NCBI GenBank assembly: GCA_034440595.1 | Contig: JAWXCH010000544.1 | Span: forward strand, 1 to 9,678 | DNA from: JAWXCH01 sp034440595 | GTDB lineage: Bacteria; Planctomycetota; Planctomycetia; Pirellulales; JALHPA01 | Length of the DNA: 9,678 nucleotides | Reading direction: 5' to 3' | Part shown: positions 1 to 7,368 of the stretch, in pieces | How the letters are laid out: each line of letters begins with the position of its first letter | Numbering within the stretch: the first letter of the stretch is position 1 | The notes under the pieces: model-generated | Seen by the model: only the letters and a program-made list of their open reading frames with translations | Databases searched by the model: none | Told to the model about the DNA's origin: nothing | Position numbers and translations under genes: made by a program

Positions 1-271
1 CTAAGCCAAGCGGAGAGTTTCGGTGATATCGCGGATCGACGGAATTACGTCCCTGTAGAGACGCCCGGTTTGGCCAGCTCGCGGGCAATTTTCGGATACG
101 TATCACTTTGGCATCCCCCAGGTCATCGGCCACTTCGGTGTATTCGAGACCGTTGTCCACCGGCTCCGCACAGCCATCCAGAAGTTTTTTGATGGCCAGG
201 GCTTCCGTCTCTGCTTCGACGCGGTACAACAGAGAATTAATCTCGTACTGTTCGATTTTGTACGTGGGCAT
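1..271 (-). pseudogene. Small conserved hypothetical protein, apparently broken by two frameshifts
   Basis: From ATG at 271 the frame reads MPTYKIEQYEINSLLYRVEA and continues open for 90 residues to the window edge. The first ~50 residues look like a small acidic, soluble protein; the stretch around LEYTEVADDLGD is coherent. After about residue 60 the frame becomes poor. Two other frames then carry a plausible continuation: one reads KIARELAKPGV (about 192-226), the next reads LYRDVIPSIRDITETLRLA and stops with TAG at 3-1. Two single-base losses, near position 210 and near position 230, would restore one continuous protein ending at the window edge. It lies downstream of the sigma-like gene on the same strand, a pairing I associate with planctomycete accessory regions (recollection, not checked). 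Function unknown. Sequencing errors could also explain the shifts. Confidence 0.55.
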
Positions 272-355
272 GCGATGTCCTTTGCACATGGGAAGGGTCA
301 GATCAGACGTCTAACTTCTGCAGCTGTCGCAGCGATGTCCGCCACCCCTGGCCCG

Positions 356-395
356 CCCTTTCAGTGGTACTGCCCTACCACTGATAGGGTTTTTA
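356..395 (+). terminator. Stem-loop followed by a T run, possible terminator
   Basis: The arms TCAGTGGTA (361-369) and TACCACTGA (376-384) are perfectly complementary around a 6-base loop. After one T-T mismatch the stem extends by four more pairs (356-359 with 386-389). A run of five T follows on the plus strand at 390-394, the layout of an intrinsic terminator for plus-strand transcription. No plus-strand gene is recognised before it. The hairpin also lies just past the stop of the minus-strand sigma-like gene (404), where it could stabilise a transcript end, although no T run follows in that direction. Confidence 0.45.
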
Positions 396-403
396 TGCGC
401 CCA

Positions 404-1030
404 CTACGCGCAGCTTGTCGCCGGCGCCTCGCCGACGAACGAAAGCCAGGCTTCGTGCAGCTCACGACGGAGCTGCGAGATACGGCCCGCCGTCAAACGA
501 AACTTCCGGGCGGTTGCCTGGGTTGTTTCGCCGGTGGCCAAGACTGCGGCGATGCGCCGCTGTTTGCCGGGCAATGTCCCCAGCCAGGCGCCAAAGTCAA
601 TCCGGCTGGCGGCGGTCTGCGCGGGGCCGGCAGTTCGATCTTCGACCAGCACTTCCACCCAGCATTCTTTTACTGTGTCAAAGTGGTCCAGACGGTCCAC
701 CGAGACGCCCTTTTGTTGCTGGCAGTAGCTGGAACTTACATCGCAGACGTTCAGCCGGCCGCCTGTGCGCCTGCCAGCGCGGACCTGTGCGACGCCATAG
801 CGTGCCAGCGGCGACGGAAATGCTACGTCGGCCTTGCCGAGCTCGACGAGGCGGCGAAATGCCACCAGTGCGTTGGCAACCACTTCCTGTACCGCCTCAG
901 CGCGGGCTTCCGGGTCGAGATGGCGAAACGAAACCGCTGCGTGGCGGCGAATGAGCGGCAGCATGGCCAAGAACTGCTTGTGCCAGCGAGGGACAGACTG
1001 CTTTCGGGACTTGGGCGCAATCGCGATCAT
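404..1030 (-). CDS. Stand-alone sigma-70-like (ECF-like) protein
   Basis: This 208-residue protein has a sigma-factor-like arrangement. Residues ~18-65 (FLAMLPLIRRHAAVSFRHLD and the following helix) resemble sigma region 2. A variable linker with several Cys residues (96, 103, 123) follows. Residues ~148-195 resemble region 4, with a helix-turn-helix around TQATARKFRLTAGRISQLRR. It would bind core RNA polymerase and a promoter, or act as a plain DNA-binding regulator; the region 2 match is weak. The ATG at 1030 is supported by AAGGAGA (1044-1038 on the minus strand), 7 bases upstream. A GC-rich hairpin sits just before that site in the leader. No anti-sigma gene or membrane partner is visible. 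The gene is GC-rich like the window edges and unlike the neighbouring operon. I associate this type of orphan protein with planctomycetes, from recollection. Confidence 0.72.
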   Translation of the reverse strand: MIAIAPKSRKQSVPRWHKQFLAMLPLIRRHAAVSFRHLDPEARAEAVQEVVANALVAFRRLVELGKADVAFPSPLARYGVAQVRAGRRTGGRLNVCDVSSSYCQQQKGVSVDRLDHFDTVKECWVEVLVEDRTAGPAQTAASRIDFGAWLGTLPGKQRRIAAVLATGETTQATARKFRLTAGRISQLRRELHEAWLSFVGEAPATSCA

Positions 1031-1037
1031 GGGAAAG

Positions 1038-1044
1038 TCTCCTT
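1038..1044 (-). promoter_or_regulatory. Ribosome binding site of the sigma-like gene
   Basis: AAGGAGA on the minus strand, seven bases before the ATG at 1030, is a near-consensus Shine-Dalgarno site. It fixes that start. Confidence 0.7.
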
Positions 1045-1053
1045 CTGGGTAGA

Positions 1054-1074
1054 GACCGCCCTGCGCGGGCGGTC
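1054..1074 (-). promoter_or_regulatory. GC-rich hairpin in the leader of the sigma-like gene
   Basis: GACCGCCC (1054-1061) and GGGCGGTC (1067-1074) form a perfect 8-bp stem with a 5-base loop. It sits 10 bases upstream of the ribosome binding site. No T run follows, so a simple terminator is unlikely. It could be an operator (palindromic binding site), an RNA structure affecting translation, or the relic of an upstream gene's terminator. The role is inferred; the symmetry is seen. Confidence 0.5.
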
Positions 1075-1127
1075 ATGTTGAGAAACACAACCGCCACGCG
1101 TAATCGCGAAGCGAACGAAAATATCAA

Positions 1128-1466
1128 TCAACGACGAGCCGGTGGACAACCAAGCCCAAATAAGCCGTCAGCAGCTGCTCTACAAGCCGAACGAAAGAGT
1201 CGATGGCGATGGTCCGGGGCGTCAAAGCGGGTTAATCCGCTGTTATGAGGGCGCCCGCGATGGCAGATGCGGGGTCGCCTTCCGCCGTTCAACGCCGCTA
1301 AAGCTATCCGCGCCTTGAAGCGCCACCCCGACCATTTGCCGCCGCCTTCCTTGCTGACTTGACCTTCCTGGCCATACTCCTGGACCTCCTCATCGGTTAA
1401 CATCGGACCCACTTTCCAACATAAGTGTAGTGGTCCAAATTCCGGGGTCCGCTTCGCGGAGGCCAT
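1128..1466 (-). pseudogene. Decayed fragment resembling an IS3-family orfA
   Basis: A minus-strand frame from ATG 1466 (or 1403) contains WRFKARIALAALNG at about residues 48-61 (coding positions ~1325-1284). This strongly resembles the N-terminal FKA(R/K)VALEALKG signature of IS3-family OrfA. The sequence then leaves the family, and a different frame gives EGDPASAIAGAL before a stop, so there is at least one frameshift. About 20 bases upstream of ATG 1403, the segment 1437-1406 (TGGACCACTACACTTATG onward) is an imperfect hairpin and may be the terminal repeat. No OrfB, DDE catalytic domain or second end follows, so this is a dead fragment. The 3' part (1128-1280) shows nothing recognisable. 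Confidence 0.45.
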
Positions 1467-1493
1467 CGGTGAGAACGAGTGAACCGCCTATCA

Positions 1494-1520
1494 GCAATGA
1501 ATCTGTGTCTAGTTCATTGC
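1494..1520. repeat. Inverted repeat downstream of the receiver-gene operon
   Basis: GCAATGAA (1494-1501) and TTCATTGC (1513-1520) are perfect inverted copies around an 11-base loop. They lie about 110 bases past the stop of the operon's last gene. No T run follows on either strand, so this is a weak terminator candidate at best. A shorter palindrome, AATCGC-GA-GCGATT, is at 1560-1573. The rest of 1467-1632 holds nothing I recognise. Confidence 0.4.
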
Positions 1521-1632
1521 GTCAGACCGGCGAACTTCGACCAGATCACGTGAGGAACGAATCGCGAGCGATTAGGATGCGGCGTGGAGCAAATTCTTCC
1601 CAGTGCTTAAAGGCGAGCGTAAAAGGGTCAAA

Positions 1633-3390
1633 TCAGTGTCCCTGCTTGATCACTTCGTAACCAGCGGTAAGATTGTGATCGAAGGCGTCACGAGCCTTAT
1701 AGCCAGCGAATTTCCTCAATAGACCACTTGCTCTTGGTTCTTTTAACCGACTAATCCGCTTCAGATTGTACGAGACTAGACCAGCCACCATGTCAACCTT
1801 CCCCGCGAGTGTTCCGGCAACCGATTTAGTTACCGCCCCTTCAATCGTGCTAATCACAGCTTTATCTGTACCGCATTTGTCAGACAGGCCCTTAAAACGG
1901 CCCAACAGAGATGCGCATTCGTGCTGAATAACATCAAACCTCTTTTTCCATGCCGGAATGGCGGAAGCAGGGCATGCTGCTCCCTTCTTAAACTTTGCGG
2001 TCCCATCATCACTAAAAACACACAGATCAAGAACAGCGATCGGAATTGTCACGCACTTTGCCATCTTGGCGTAGGAGATCGTCGCATTGTCGATTGAGAG
2101 AAAGGGCAGCTCGACAAAGGACAACGGAGGAGACCTTTCGTCCGAGGCGGAACGTTCGTGGATTTCCGCCAAGAGGACATCGTTCAGCTCTCTTTTCCCA
2201 GTGTCTCCGCGAACCATCAGATCACAGGGCTGCTCAATCAGGATGTACTTTCGGCCACCCACTCCGCGCTGGAAGATATCGCCGAGAGCGATTGGCATTC
2301 GGTGTTCGAGCAGGTATTCGCCTCGCTCATAGAGCTCCAAATTTGCAATCTCATGCACACGCGAACTAGTAAAATCAACCGGCTTATACGGCACCTTAAC
2401 GATGCTTCGCACCTTGTCGGCGGCATCCCGCAGCAGTTCGTTTGCGGACGCTTTAGCCCGGGCAATTTTTTGATGAAAGATTCCAAACACACGCAAAAGG
2501 GTATCCGCTTCCCATACGCCTTCCTGATAGGAGGAGCGAAATACAATCTGCTCGAAATCGTAGACCTCAAGTTTATTCAGCTCAGCCTTTGCTTCCTCGA
2601 CTGAATCGACGATTGATTTGGTGAGCTCATCCTTAAGCTGTTCACACAGTGGACTAATTGCGACTCGCTTAAGACGGAGAGCCAGAGCGCCCGGCGCTTT
2701 CTCAAGGTGTTTCTTCGAGATCACAGCAAAGCGATGTTTTTGGTCAAGCAATTCGTAGTCTTGTGCAAACTTCTGATGGTCCTCATACTCGTCATTGATC
2801 TTGACATGATGGGAAAGCAAACCACAATAGCTCAAGGTGGGTGGATCTTTCCCCTTTAGGATGGCTGCGATGGATTTCATGCCTTCATCGCTAGCCCCTT
2901 GGTTCTGGGTCATATCTTGATCGAATACAAACAGTACGGCCTCTTCTCGGGCCGTCTCGATTAGCAAGTCCTTCTCGGCGTTCCATTCTCCAAGCGACAA
3001 GAAACGTGGCTTGTAGCCGTCGAGAATTTGCTCCAGGACGGATCGCTCCTCATTCACGGCGTTATCGCTTCCGGCGCCAAGCGCTGTCGCCGCCTCTTGC
3101 CGCTTCTGTATCGCCATTGACTCCCACGCCGACTCAAGCTGCGGGCGCCAGACTCGCTCCGGTTGCGTGAAGTCAATGGCGGCAAAATCTGCAATGGAAG
3201 GCAACGATTTATTGGGCATCTGAAATGCTTGGATTGCGCCGACTATTATCGACACGTCGGGCGCATTCGACAGCTGATCGTCGACGATGATGACTTGCTT
3301 TATTTCCATGACACCGAAGACGCCCTGAATCATTTGCTTCGCATCTTCAATGTCTGCGGCCGTTGCCTCACCGCCTTCACTCGCTGTCAT
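1633..3390 (-). CDS. Receiver-like protein with a large C-terminal domain of unknown function
   Basis: This 585-residue soluble protein is the last gene of the operon. Residues ~30-235 follow the order of a response-regulator receiver: KQVIIVDDQL (acidic pair D37, D38 at the end of strand 1), AVLFVFDQDM (candidate phosphoacceptor D157, strand 3), PTLSYCGLLSH (Thr/Ser of strand 4) and FAVISKKHLE (conserved Lys at ~226/227, strand 5). The D38-D157 distance is about 120 residues against roughly 40-45 in ordinary receivers, so there is a large insertion between strands 1 and 3. Residues ~255-340 look helical. Residues 365-395 contain ALGDIF and YILIEQPCDLMVR, a GDIF...QxCD pattern I have the impression of seeing in uncharacterised proteins. 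No nuclease, DNA-binding or membrane motif is evident in the C-terminus. The ATG at 3390 lies inside the end of the kinase-like gene (14-base overlap), implying translational coupling and partnership. It may be the output or effector component. Phosphotransfer is inferred, not shown. Confidence 0.7.
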   Translation of the reverse strand: MTASEGGEATAADIEDAKQMIQGVFGVMEIKQVIIVDDQLSNAPDVSIIVGAIQAFQMPNKSLPSIADFAAIDFTQPERVWRPQLESAWESMAIQKRQEAATALGAGSDNAVNEERSVLEQILDGYKPRFLSLGEWNAEKDLLIETAREEAVLFVFDQDMTQNQGASDEGMKSIAAILKGKDPPTLSYCGLLSHHVKINDEYEDHQKFAQDYELLDQKHRFAVISKKHLEKAPGALALRLKRVAISPLCEQLKDELTKSIVDSVEEAKAELNKLEVYDFEQIVFRSSYQEGVWEADTLLRVFGIFHQKIARAKASANELLRDAADKVRSIVKVPYKPVDFTSSRVHEIANLELYERGEYLLEHRMPIALGDIFQRGVGGRKYILIEQPCDLMVRGDTGKRELNDVLLAEIHERSASDERSPPLSFVELPFLSIDNATISYAKMAKCVTIPIAVLDLCVFSDDGTAKFKKGAACPASAIPAWKKRFDVIQHECASLLGRFKGLSDKCGTDKAVISTIEGAVTKSVAGTLAGKVDMVAGLVSYNLKRISRLKEPRASGLLRKFAGYKARDAFDHNLTAGYEVIKQGH

Positions 3391-5938
3391 TGATGGCCCC
3401 CGAAAAATCTATTTGGAAGCGATACAGTCGGCCCCGCTCATTACGGCGCTGCGTCAACGCGATAGAGCAGCCCTCAGTTTCAAGCAACTCGCGCACAATG
3501 AAAAGCCCCAGGCCACGCCCTTTGCGTTTCGGCTTCCGAGACACAAAGGGATCGAACAACGTGTTTTCAACTATTGGATCGATTCCTGGACCATTGTCTG
3601 AACAAAACACATAGGGGGAAGAAAGGAGTATTGTGATTATCCCTTCCTCAATTCTGCCTGATTGCAAGTCTTCGCGGAGCCAATACTCACTATTTAAGAT
3701 TAGATTGTCAATGATCTGCGTCAGTTTTCCACGGTTTATAAGAAGGCTAAGTGACTCACGCGACTTTACGTGAAGCTTGATTGGCTCATCTTTCCAGCGA
3801 AGGCGGAAGTATTCATTCACTGATTCTAGAAACCCGTCAAGCGGGATACTCTCGCGCTGCTCCCTTACGTACTTCAAGGAAGGAGCGAGATGTGCTAACT
3901 GTTTCCTAAGGGCAGACACGCTGCTGCGTATATAATCGACATACCCAAGAATCCTCGCATCATCCACGCCCACCCTCTTACAATGGCGAGATATATCTTG
4001 AGTTCGCTTCACAATCTGGTCAGCGACGTTCTCGATTTCATGGGACAATGCTTCCGCGGTGAGACCCAGGCTGACGACTTCATAGGTCTCCTCCATCTGA
4101 TCTCGCAATGCCTGTGTGTCATTTTGAATTACCACAGAGACATCTCGAAGGTGGTTGGCCTCATCAATGAATTCCGTGACGGAGGCGAGCAATTTGTCTG
4201 CGTTGTTTAACTGCTTTCCAAGGGTGTTGACCGTTGCCCTTAACTCTCGTAGCTCCTTAGAGGAAGCCGCCCCTTCGGAATGATGGAGGGCTGCTGCAGC
4301 AGCATCCGTGGCTTGAGCGATGCCTTCCTTCACCTTCGCAAGGGGCCCTTTAAGCTTGCTTGCCCGAGCTAACCCTGACTCTAATTGCCCTGCCAATTCT
4401 TCCGGCGTTTCGCCTTCCTTAACGAGAGCCAGTTCACGCTGGTGAGCCTTCCTGAAATCGGTCCAATGTCGCCGTAGAAACTCTTGTACATCATGGGCGA
4501 ATGATTTGAATTCCGAGAAGAGGAGAAGAAAGTTCTCGTACTGAGGGGTTACCTTGAAGCCTTCTCGGTCAGTCGTTTCCATTAGGGATTGATTATGTTC
4601 AGCGGTGATCGCCACATAGCCCATCGTGTTTTCAGGCTTCAACGAATAATATGACGAAGCAGTGGTCCATTGCTTGGCCAGCCCCATCCAGTCGTTGTCA
4701 ACGCGAACGCCGAAGCCGTCGCGGTAGATCCGTACGCCGCTGAGGGCCTTAATAATCTTCCGGTATTCGGCCGGCGATGAGAATGCACTCCTTGCTGCAC
4801 TCTCCGCCGCGCTTCTTCCAAGGTCAAAAGAGTCGACTTCGGCATAAAAAGGCCCTGGAGAAGCAGGGACTTTTTTAACGGCGCCATTGCTCCCGTTTTG
4901 CTTCGGGACCGACCTAGCGTATACGTCCGCTTTGGACAATTCTTCGTCGATCCACCGAAGTCCTGGAATCTCAGCGAAAGGAATCTCGCGCTTCGCTGCC
5001 GCAAACCAGGAATCACCGGTGAGTCGCCGCAACTTGAACGTTTCCGCTTCCTTTTGTTCGAGCAGGAACGCAAAGAACGCCTCGCCGTCATCTGCGTCCA
5101 CTAACTGCTCGAAAGCGTGTTTGCCTTCCTTATCGTCTGGACGAATAAAACTGAGTGCAGCACGGCCGCGAAGAACAAGCTTCTCACCATCGAAGTTGAT
5201 CTTGTACCGTAGCTGTGCCAGTTTTCTATTCCGCTCTGTAATTTCGGCTGGCTCTAGCTCTTTCCCGTTGATGGACGCAAGAATCTTGAATTCCTGAAAA
5301 TGTCGATATGGCGATACTAACTGAGACAGGCGCTGCTCGAATTCTTCCAACGTAGTTTGTGTATTCCAGTAGTCCGAATCCCGCATGTCTGAAATTACAA
5401 TTCTTGTCCCGCTCCGGCGGTTGGAAGGCGAAGACTCAAATTGCACCTGGACGTCTCCAAGCGTGTGTTCATCTTCAAAGTCTTTCCAACTCCAGCCAAC
5501 GTGGTACTCGACGGATTCACCCTTGGGTTTTGTGAATATCTCGACATTGTAACCGAGTCTCTGCACTCCAAGTCTGCCAAGGCCTTTGTCGCCAAGAGGT
5601 GTCCTAACTCGTTTAGAGGTCTGCTTTGCCTTCTTCATCTCACGTTTTAGCGAATTCGAGATCGTTAACCATCCGCGGTCGATCGTATCCTCGTCCATGC
5701 CAACACCATTGTCTTCGACAATGATCGTTCCAACGGCGCCTGCATAGAATGAGTCCGCAACGTCATTGGGGCGGCCGGTGAGGACTTCGATATTCGCGTA
5801 GTCTGCATCCGCATCATACGAATTTTTCACTAACTCGATGAGCGCTTGAACAGCATCAGTGATGAGATCCTCGCCAAGCTGAAAGATTGCGGAAGCGTGG
5901 ATGTCAAAACAGTGATCGCGACCGCGTTTTGCCATCAT
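3377..5938 (-). CDS. Dual GHKL ATPase: Hsp90/MORC-like N-terminus plus histidine-kinase C-terminus
   Basis: This 853-residue protein has two separate Bergerat-fold ATPase modules. The N-terminal one has an N box ALIELVKNSYDAD (E35, N39, D42), G1 box EDNGVGMD (76-80) and G2 box TPLGDKGLGRLG (113-124). It is followed by a transducer-like region with IYRDGF (404-409) and TDREGF (456-461), typical of stand-alone HATPase_c_3 proteins related to Hsp90, MutL and MORC. A helical, probably coiled-coil segment spans ~500-625. The C-terminal module resembles a sensor histidine kinase: H-box-like AEALSHEIENVA (His ~633), N box IIDNLILNSEYW (~742-753), G1 SDNGPGID (780-787), G2 GRGLGLFIVREL (807-818). No transmembrane segment is seen, so it is cytoplasmic. 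It may clamp or sense nucleic acid or protein through the N-terminal ATPase and pass a phosphoryl group to the receiver-like product next door (inference). The ATG at 5938 overlaps the methyltransferase stop (ATGA). An ATG directly after it at 5935 is an equal alternative. Confidence 0.82.
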   Translation of the reverse strand: MMAKRGRDHCFDIHASAIFQLGEDLITDAVQALIELVKNSYDADADYANIEVLTGRPNDVADSFYAGAVGTIIVEDNGVGMDEDTIDRGWLTISNSLKREMKKAKQTSKRVRTPLGDKGLGRLGVQRLGYNVEIFTKPKGESVEYHVGWSWKDFEDEHTLGDVQVQFESSPSNRRSGTRIVISDMRDSDYWNTQTTLEEFEQRLSQLVSPYRHFQEFKILASINGKELEPAEITERNRKLAQLRYKINFDGEKLVLRGRAALSFIRPDDKEGKHAFEQLVDADDGEAFFAFLLEQKEAETFKLRRLTGDSWFAAAKREIPFAEIPGLRWIDEELSKADVYARSVPKQNGSNGAVKKVPASPGPFYAEVDSFDLGRSAAESAARSAFSSPAEYRKIIKALSGVRIYRDGFGVRVDNDWMGLAKQWTTASSYYSLKPENTMGYVAITAEHNQSLMETTDREGFKVTPQYENFLLLFSEFKSFAHDVQEFLRRHWTDFRKAHQRELALVKEGETPEELAGQLESGLARASKLKGPLAKVKEGIAQATDAAAAALHHSEGAASSKELRELRATVNTLGKQLNNADKLLASVTEFIDEANHLRDVSVVIQNDTQALRDQMEETYEVVSLGLTAEALSHEIENVADQIVKRTQDISRHCKRVGVDDARILGYVDYIRSSVSALRKQLAHLAPSLKYVREQRESIPLDGFLESVNEYFRLRWKDEPIKLHVKSRESLSLLINRGKLTQIIDNLILNSEYWLREDLQSGRIEEGIITILLSSPYVFCSDNGPGIDPIVENTLFDPFVSRKPKRKGRGLGLFIVRELLETEGCSIALTQRRNERGRLYRFQIDFSGAINDSE

Positions 5939-7368
5939 CTAAGCCCCTTCCTCAAAACGACAATGCTTTCGGTACGCATCGTGGCGGCCACGTTGTTGCG
6001 AACTGCCATGCGTTTGGAGGGTATATCTCGTTTGAGTATCGTGACTGCGCGTGCCCCCCGATCGATGAGAAGCTCAGACAATATACGATCAAGCGGCACA
6101 ACCTTTCCGCCGACCCGGCGATTGCCAAGAATCCAAATCATAACGGCATCGGAGCGCATCGCCTTAATTACGGGATCGAGACTCTTATCCAGATCGCGAC
6201 AAAACGCCACGACACGGGAGGTACGATCTTTGGGTGCATCTTTGAGTCCATCGAGGGTGTCAGAAAGAGCCGCGGAGCGGTCTCGCAAGGAAACTACCGC
6301 TGCCTTGGTGTTCTTTCGAGAGCCACCGAGGCTGCGGTGATCAATTTCATGTGTCGTGCTGAGGCATGTCGTGTCTATTGCGGGATCAATGTCCTTCAGG
6401 TCAATCCATTGTAAGGGCAGGTAAGAATGCTGACCGTACGGAACAGTGGAAGCGTTGTCGCCGTACGGGGGCGACGTTACTAAAATATCAAAACGCTGCT
6501 TTGTGCCAACAACTGGACTTGTGGCGACAGAATTCGCGATGTTGACGTTGACTGTGCCTAAGTATCGTCCACGATCGAGATGGCCGGCTTCTTCAAGCAC
6601 GATCTTTTGCGCACGTAGAAGATCAACATTCCTTTTAGCAACCTGTTCAAAGACTGCGAGCGGAGACGACGAACGGCTATCGATGTCGGACTGCGAACGG
6701 ATGTGTAATTTAAATGTCGACGTGCGCGAGTTGCTCGTCAATCGGACTGTTTCCGCCAATGCAATCCAGAAGAAACGACGCGCCCAGAGAGAAGACTCAC
6801 TTCTGATTGCGCGGCGAACTCGGGATAGCTCGAGGCAGACGCCGGGTTTGAACCACTTCTGTCTGCCGACGAAATTACATTCGATGCTGCACTTTCGATC
6901 GGACTTTGCTGCGGCAACGATTTGAAGTTGCTTTTCGTTCAACGCAACATCAAAAAAAGGAATGACCTTAGCTTTGCAGAGGAGAACTGCCATCGGATTG
7001 ATATCTTGGCCATCAAAATCGAGGCCTCGCATCATCGCCTCAGTTAGCGCCGTGCCAGAGCCAGCGAATGGATCGTACACTCGCGCGCGATGCTTATTGC
7101 TTTTGATGGTCGCATCCAGCAGATCGCCCACCATCTGCGGGACCATCATCGCCGGATACTGAAAGTACGCATGCGCGTGCCTTCGGGTAGCGTTGTGCCT
7201 AAACGACCAGTGATCGACATTTTTTCTGCGATATGCAGTCAGCCGCGACCGCAACGACGCGTCAGTCACCGCCAATAGAGTTGAGCCGTTCGCCATCCGT
7301 CTTCTGGCCTTTTCGACGAGAATAAGGGCATCCTTGCTATTATCGGCAAGCGGCGGGGCTGGTTGCAT
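5935..7368 (-). CDS. DNA amino-methyltransferase (N4-cytosine or N6-adenine)
   Basis: An S-adenosylmethionine-dependent DNA methyltransferase, first gene of the operon. Numbering from ATG 7368 (477 residues), motif I is VYDPFAGSGTALTEA (97-111), with an acidic residue of motif II in FDGQDINPMA (~122). Catalytic motif IV is ILVTSPPYGDN (295-305). The order I then IV with ~190 residues between them, probably holding target recognition, fits the alpha-type arrangement. TSPPY is common in N4-cytosine enzymes but also occurs in N6-adenine ones, so the base is not assigned. FQYPAMMVPQMVGDLLD (~69-85) precedes the core, as in related enzymes. The start is uncertain: the frame is open to a TTG at 7476, and ATG 7296 is also possible; none has a good ribosome site. 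I chose 7368 because a TACAAT (-10-like) lies at 7472-7467 and the extra 36 residues look unconserved. The stop overlaps the next gene's ATG. It likely marks self DNA for this system. Confidence 0.82.
   Translation of the reverse strand: MQPAPPLADNSKDALILVEKARRRMANGSTLLAVTDASLRSRLTAYRRKNVDHWSFRHNATRRHAHAYFQYPAMMVPQMVGDLLDATIKSNKHRARVYDPFAGSGTALTEAMMRGLDFDGQDINPMAVLLCKAKVIPFFDVALNEKQLQIVAAAKSDRKCSIECNFVGRQKWFKPGVCLELSRVRRAIRSESSLWARRFFWIALAETVRLTSNSRTSTFKLHIRSQSDIDSRSSSPLAVFEQVAKRNVDLLRAQKIVLEEAGHLDRGRYLGTVNVNIANSVATSPVVGTKQRFDILVTSPPYGDNASTVPYGQHSYLPLQWIDLKDIDPAIDTTCLSTTHEIDHRSLGGSRKNTKAAVVSLRDRSAALSDTLDGLKDAPKDRTSRVVAFCRDLDKSLDPVIKAMRSDAVMIWILGNRRVGGKVVPLDRILSELLIDRGARAVTILKRDIPSKRMAVRNNVAATMRTESIVVLRKGLR

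Noticed and set aside
275..1081. A long plus-strand open frame (268 codons) opposite the sigma-like gene
   Set aside because: It is an antisense frame in GC-rich sequence; its product is Cys/Arg-rich without recognisable domains, and the minus-strand gene has a good ribosome site and a helix-turn-helix.
1075..1140. TTGATA on the minus strand near 1133 as the -35 box of the sigma-like gene
   Set aside because: The hexamer at the right spacing (ATTACG) is a poor -10 box, so promoter support is too weak.
1560..1573. AATCGC-GA-GCGATT palindrome as a terminator of the operon
   Set aside because: The loop would be only two bases and no T run follows; at most a short chance palindrome.
2158..2604. 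A 148-codon plus-strand frame opposite the receiver-like gene
   Set aside because: Lies wholly within a well-supported coding region on the other strand and has no ribosome site or domain.
1633..5938. Assigning the kinase and receiver pair to the Detocs phosphorelay defence system
   Set aside because: The N-terminal Hsp90/MORC-like ATPase and the methyltransferase partner do not fit that system as I know it, and the third Detocs component is not visible.
1633..7368. A classical type I, II or III restriction-modification locus
   Set aside because: No helicase (DEAD/DEAH, Walker A), specificity subunit or PD-(D/E)xK-type nuclease motif could be seen in any of the three proteins.
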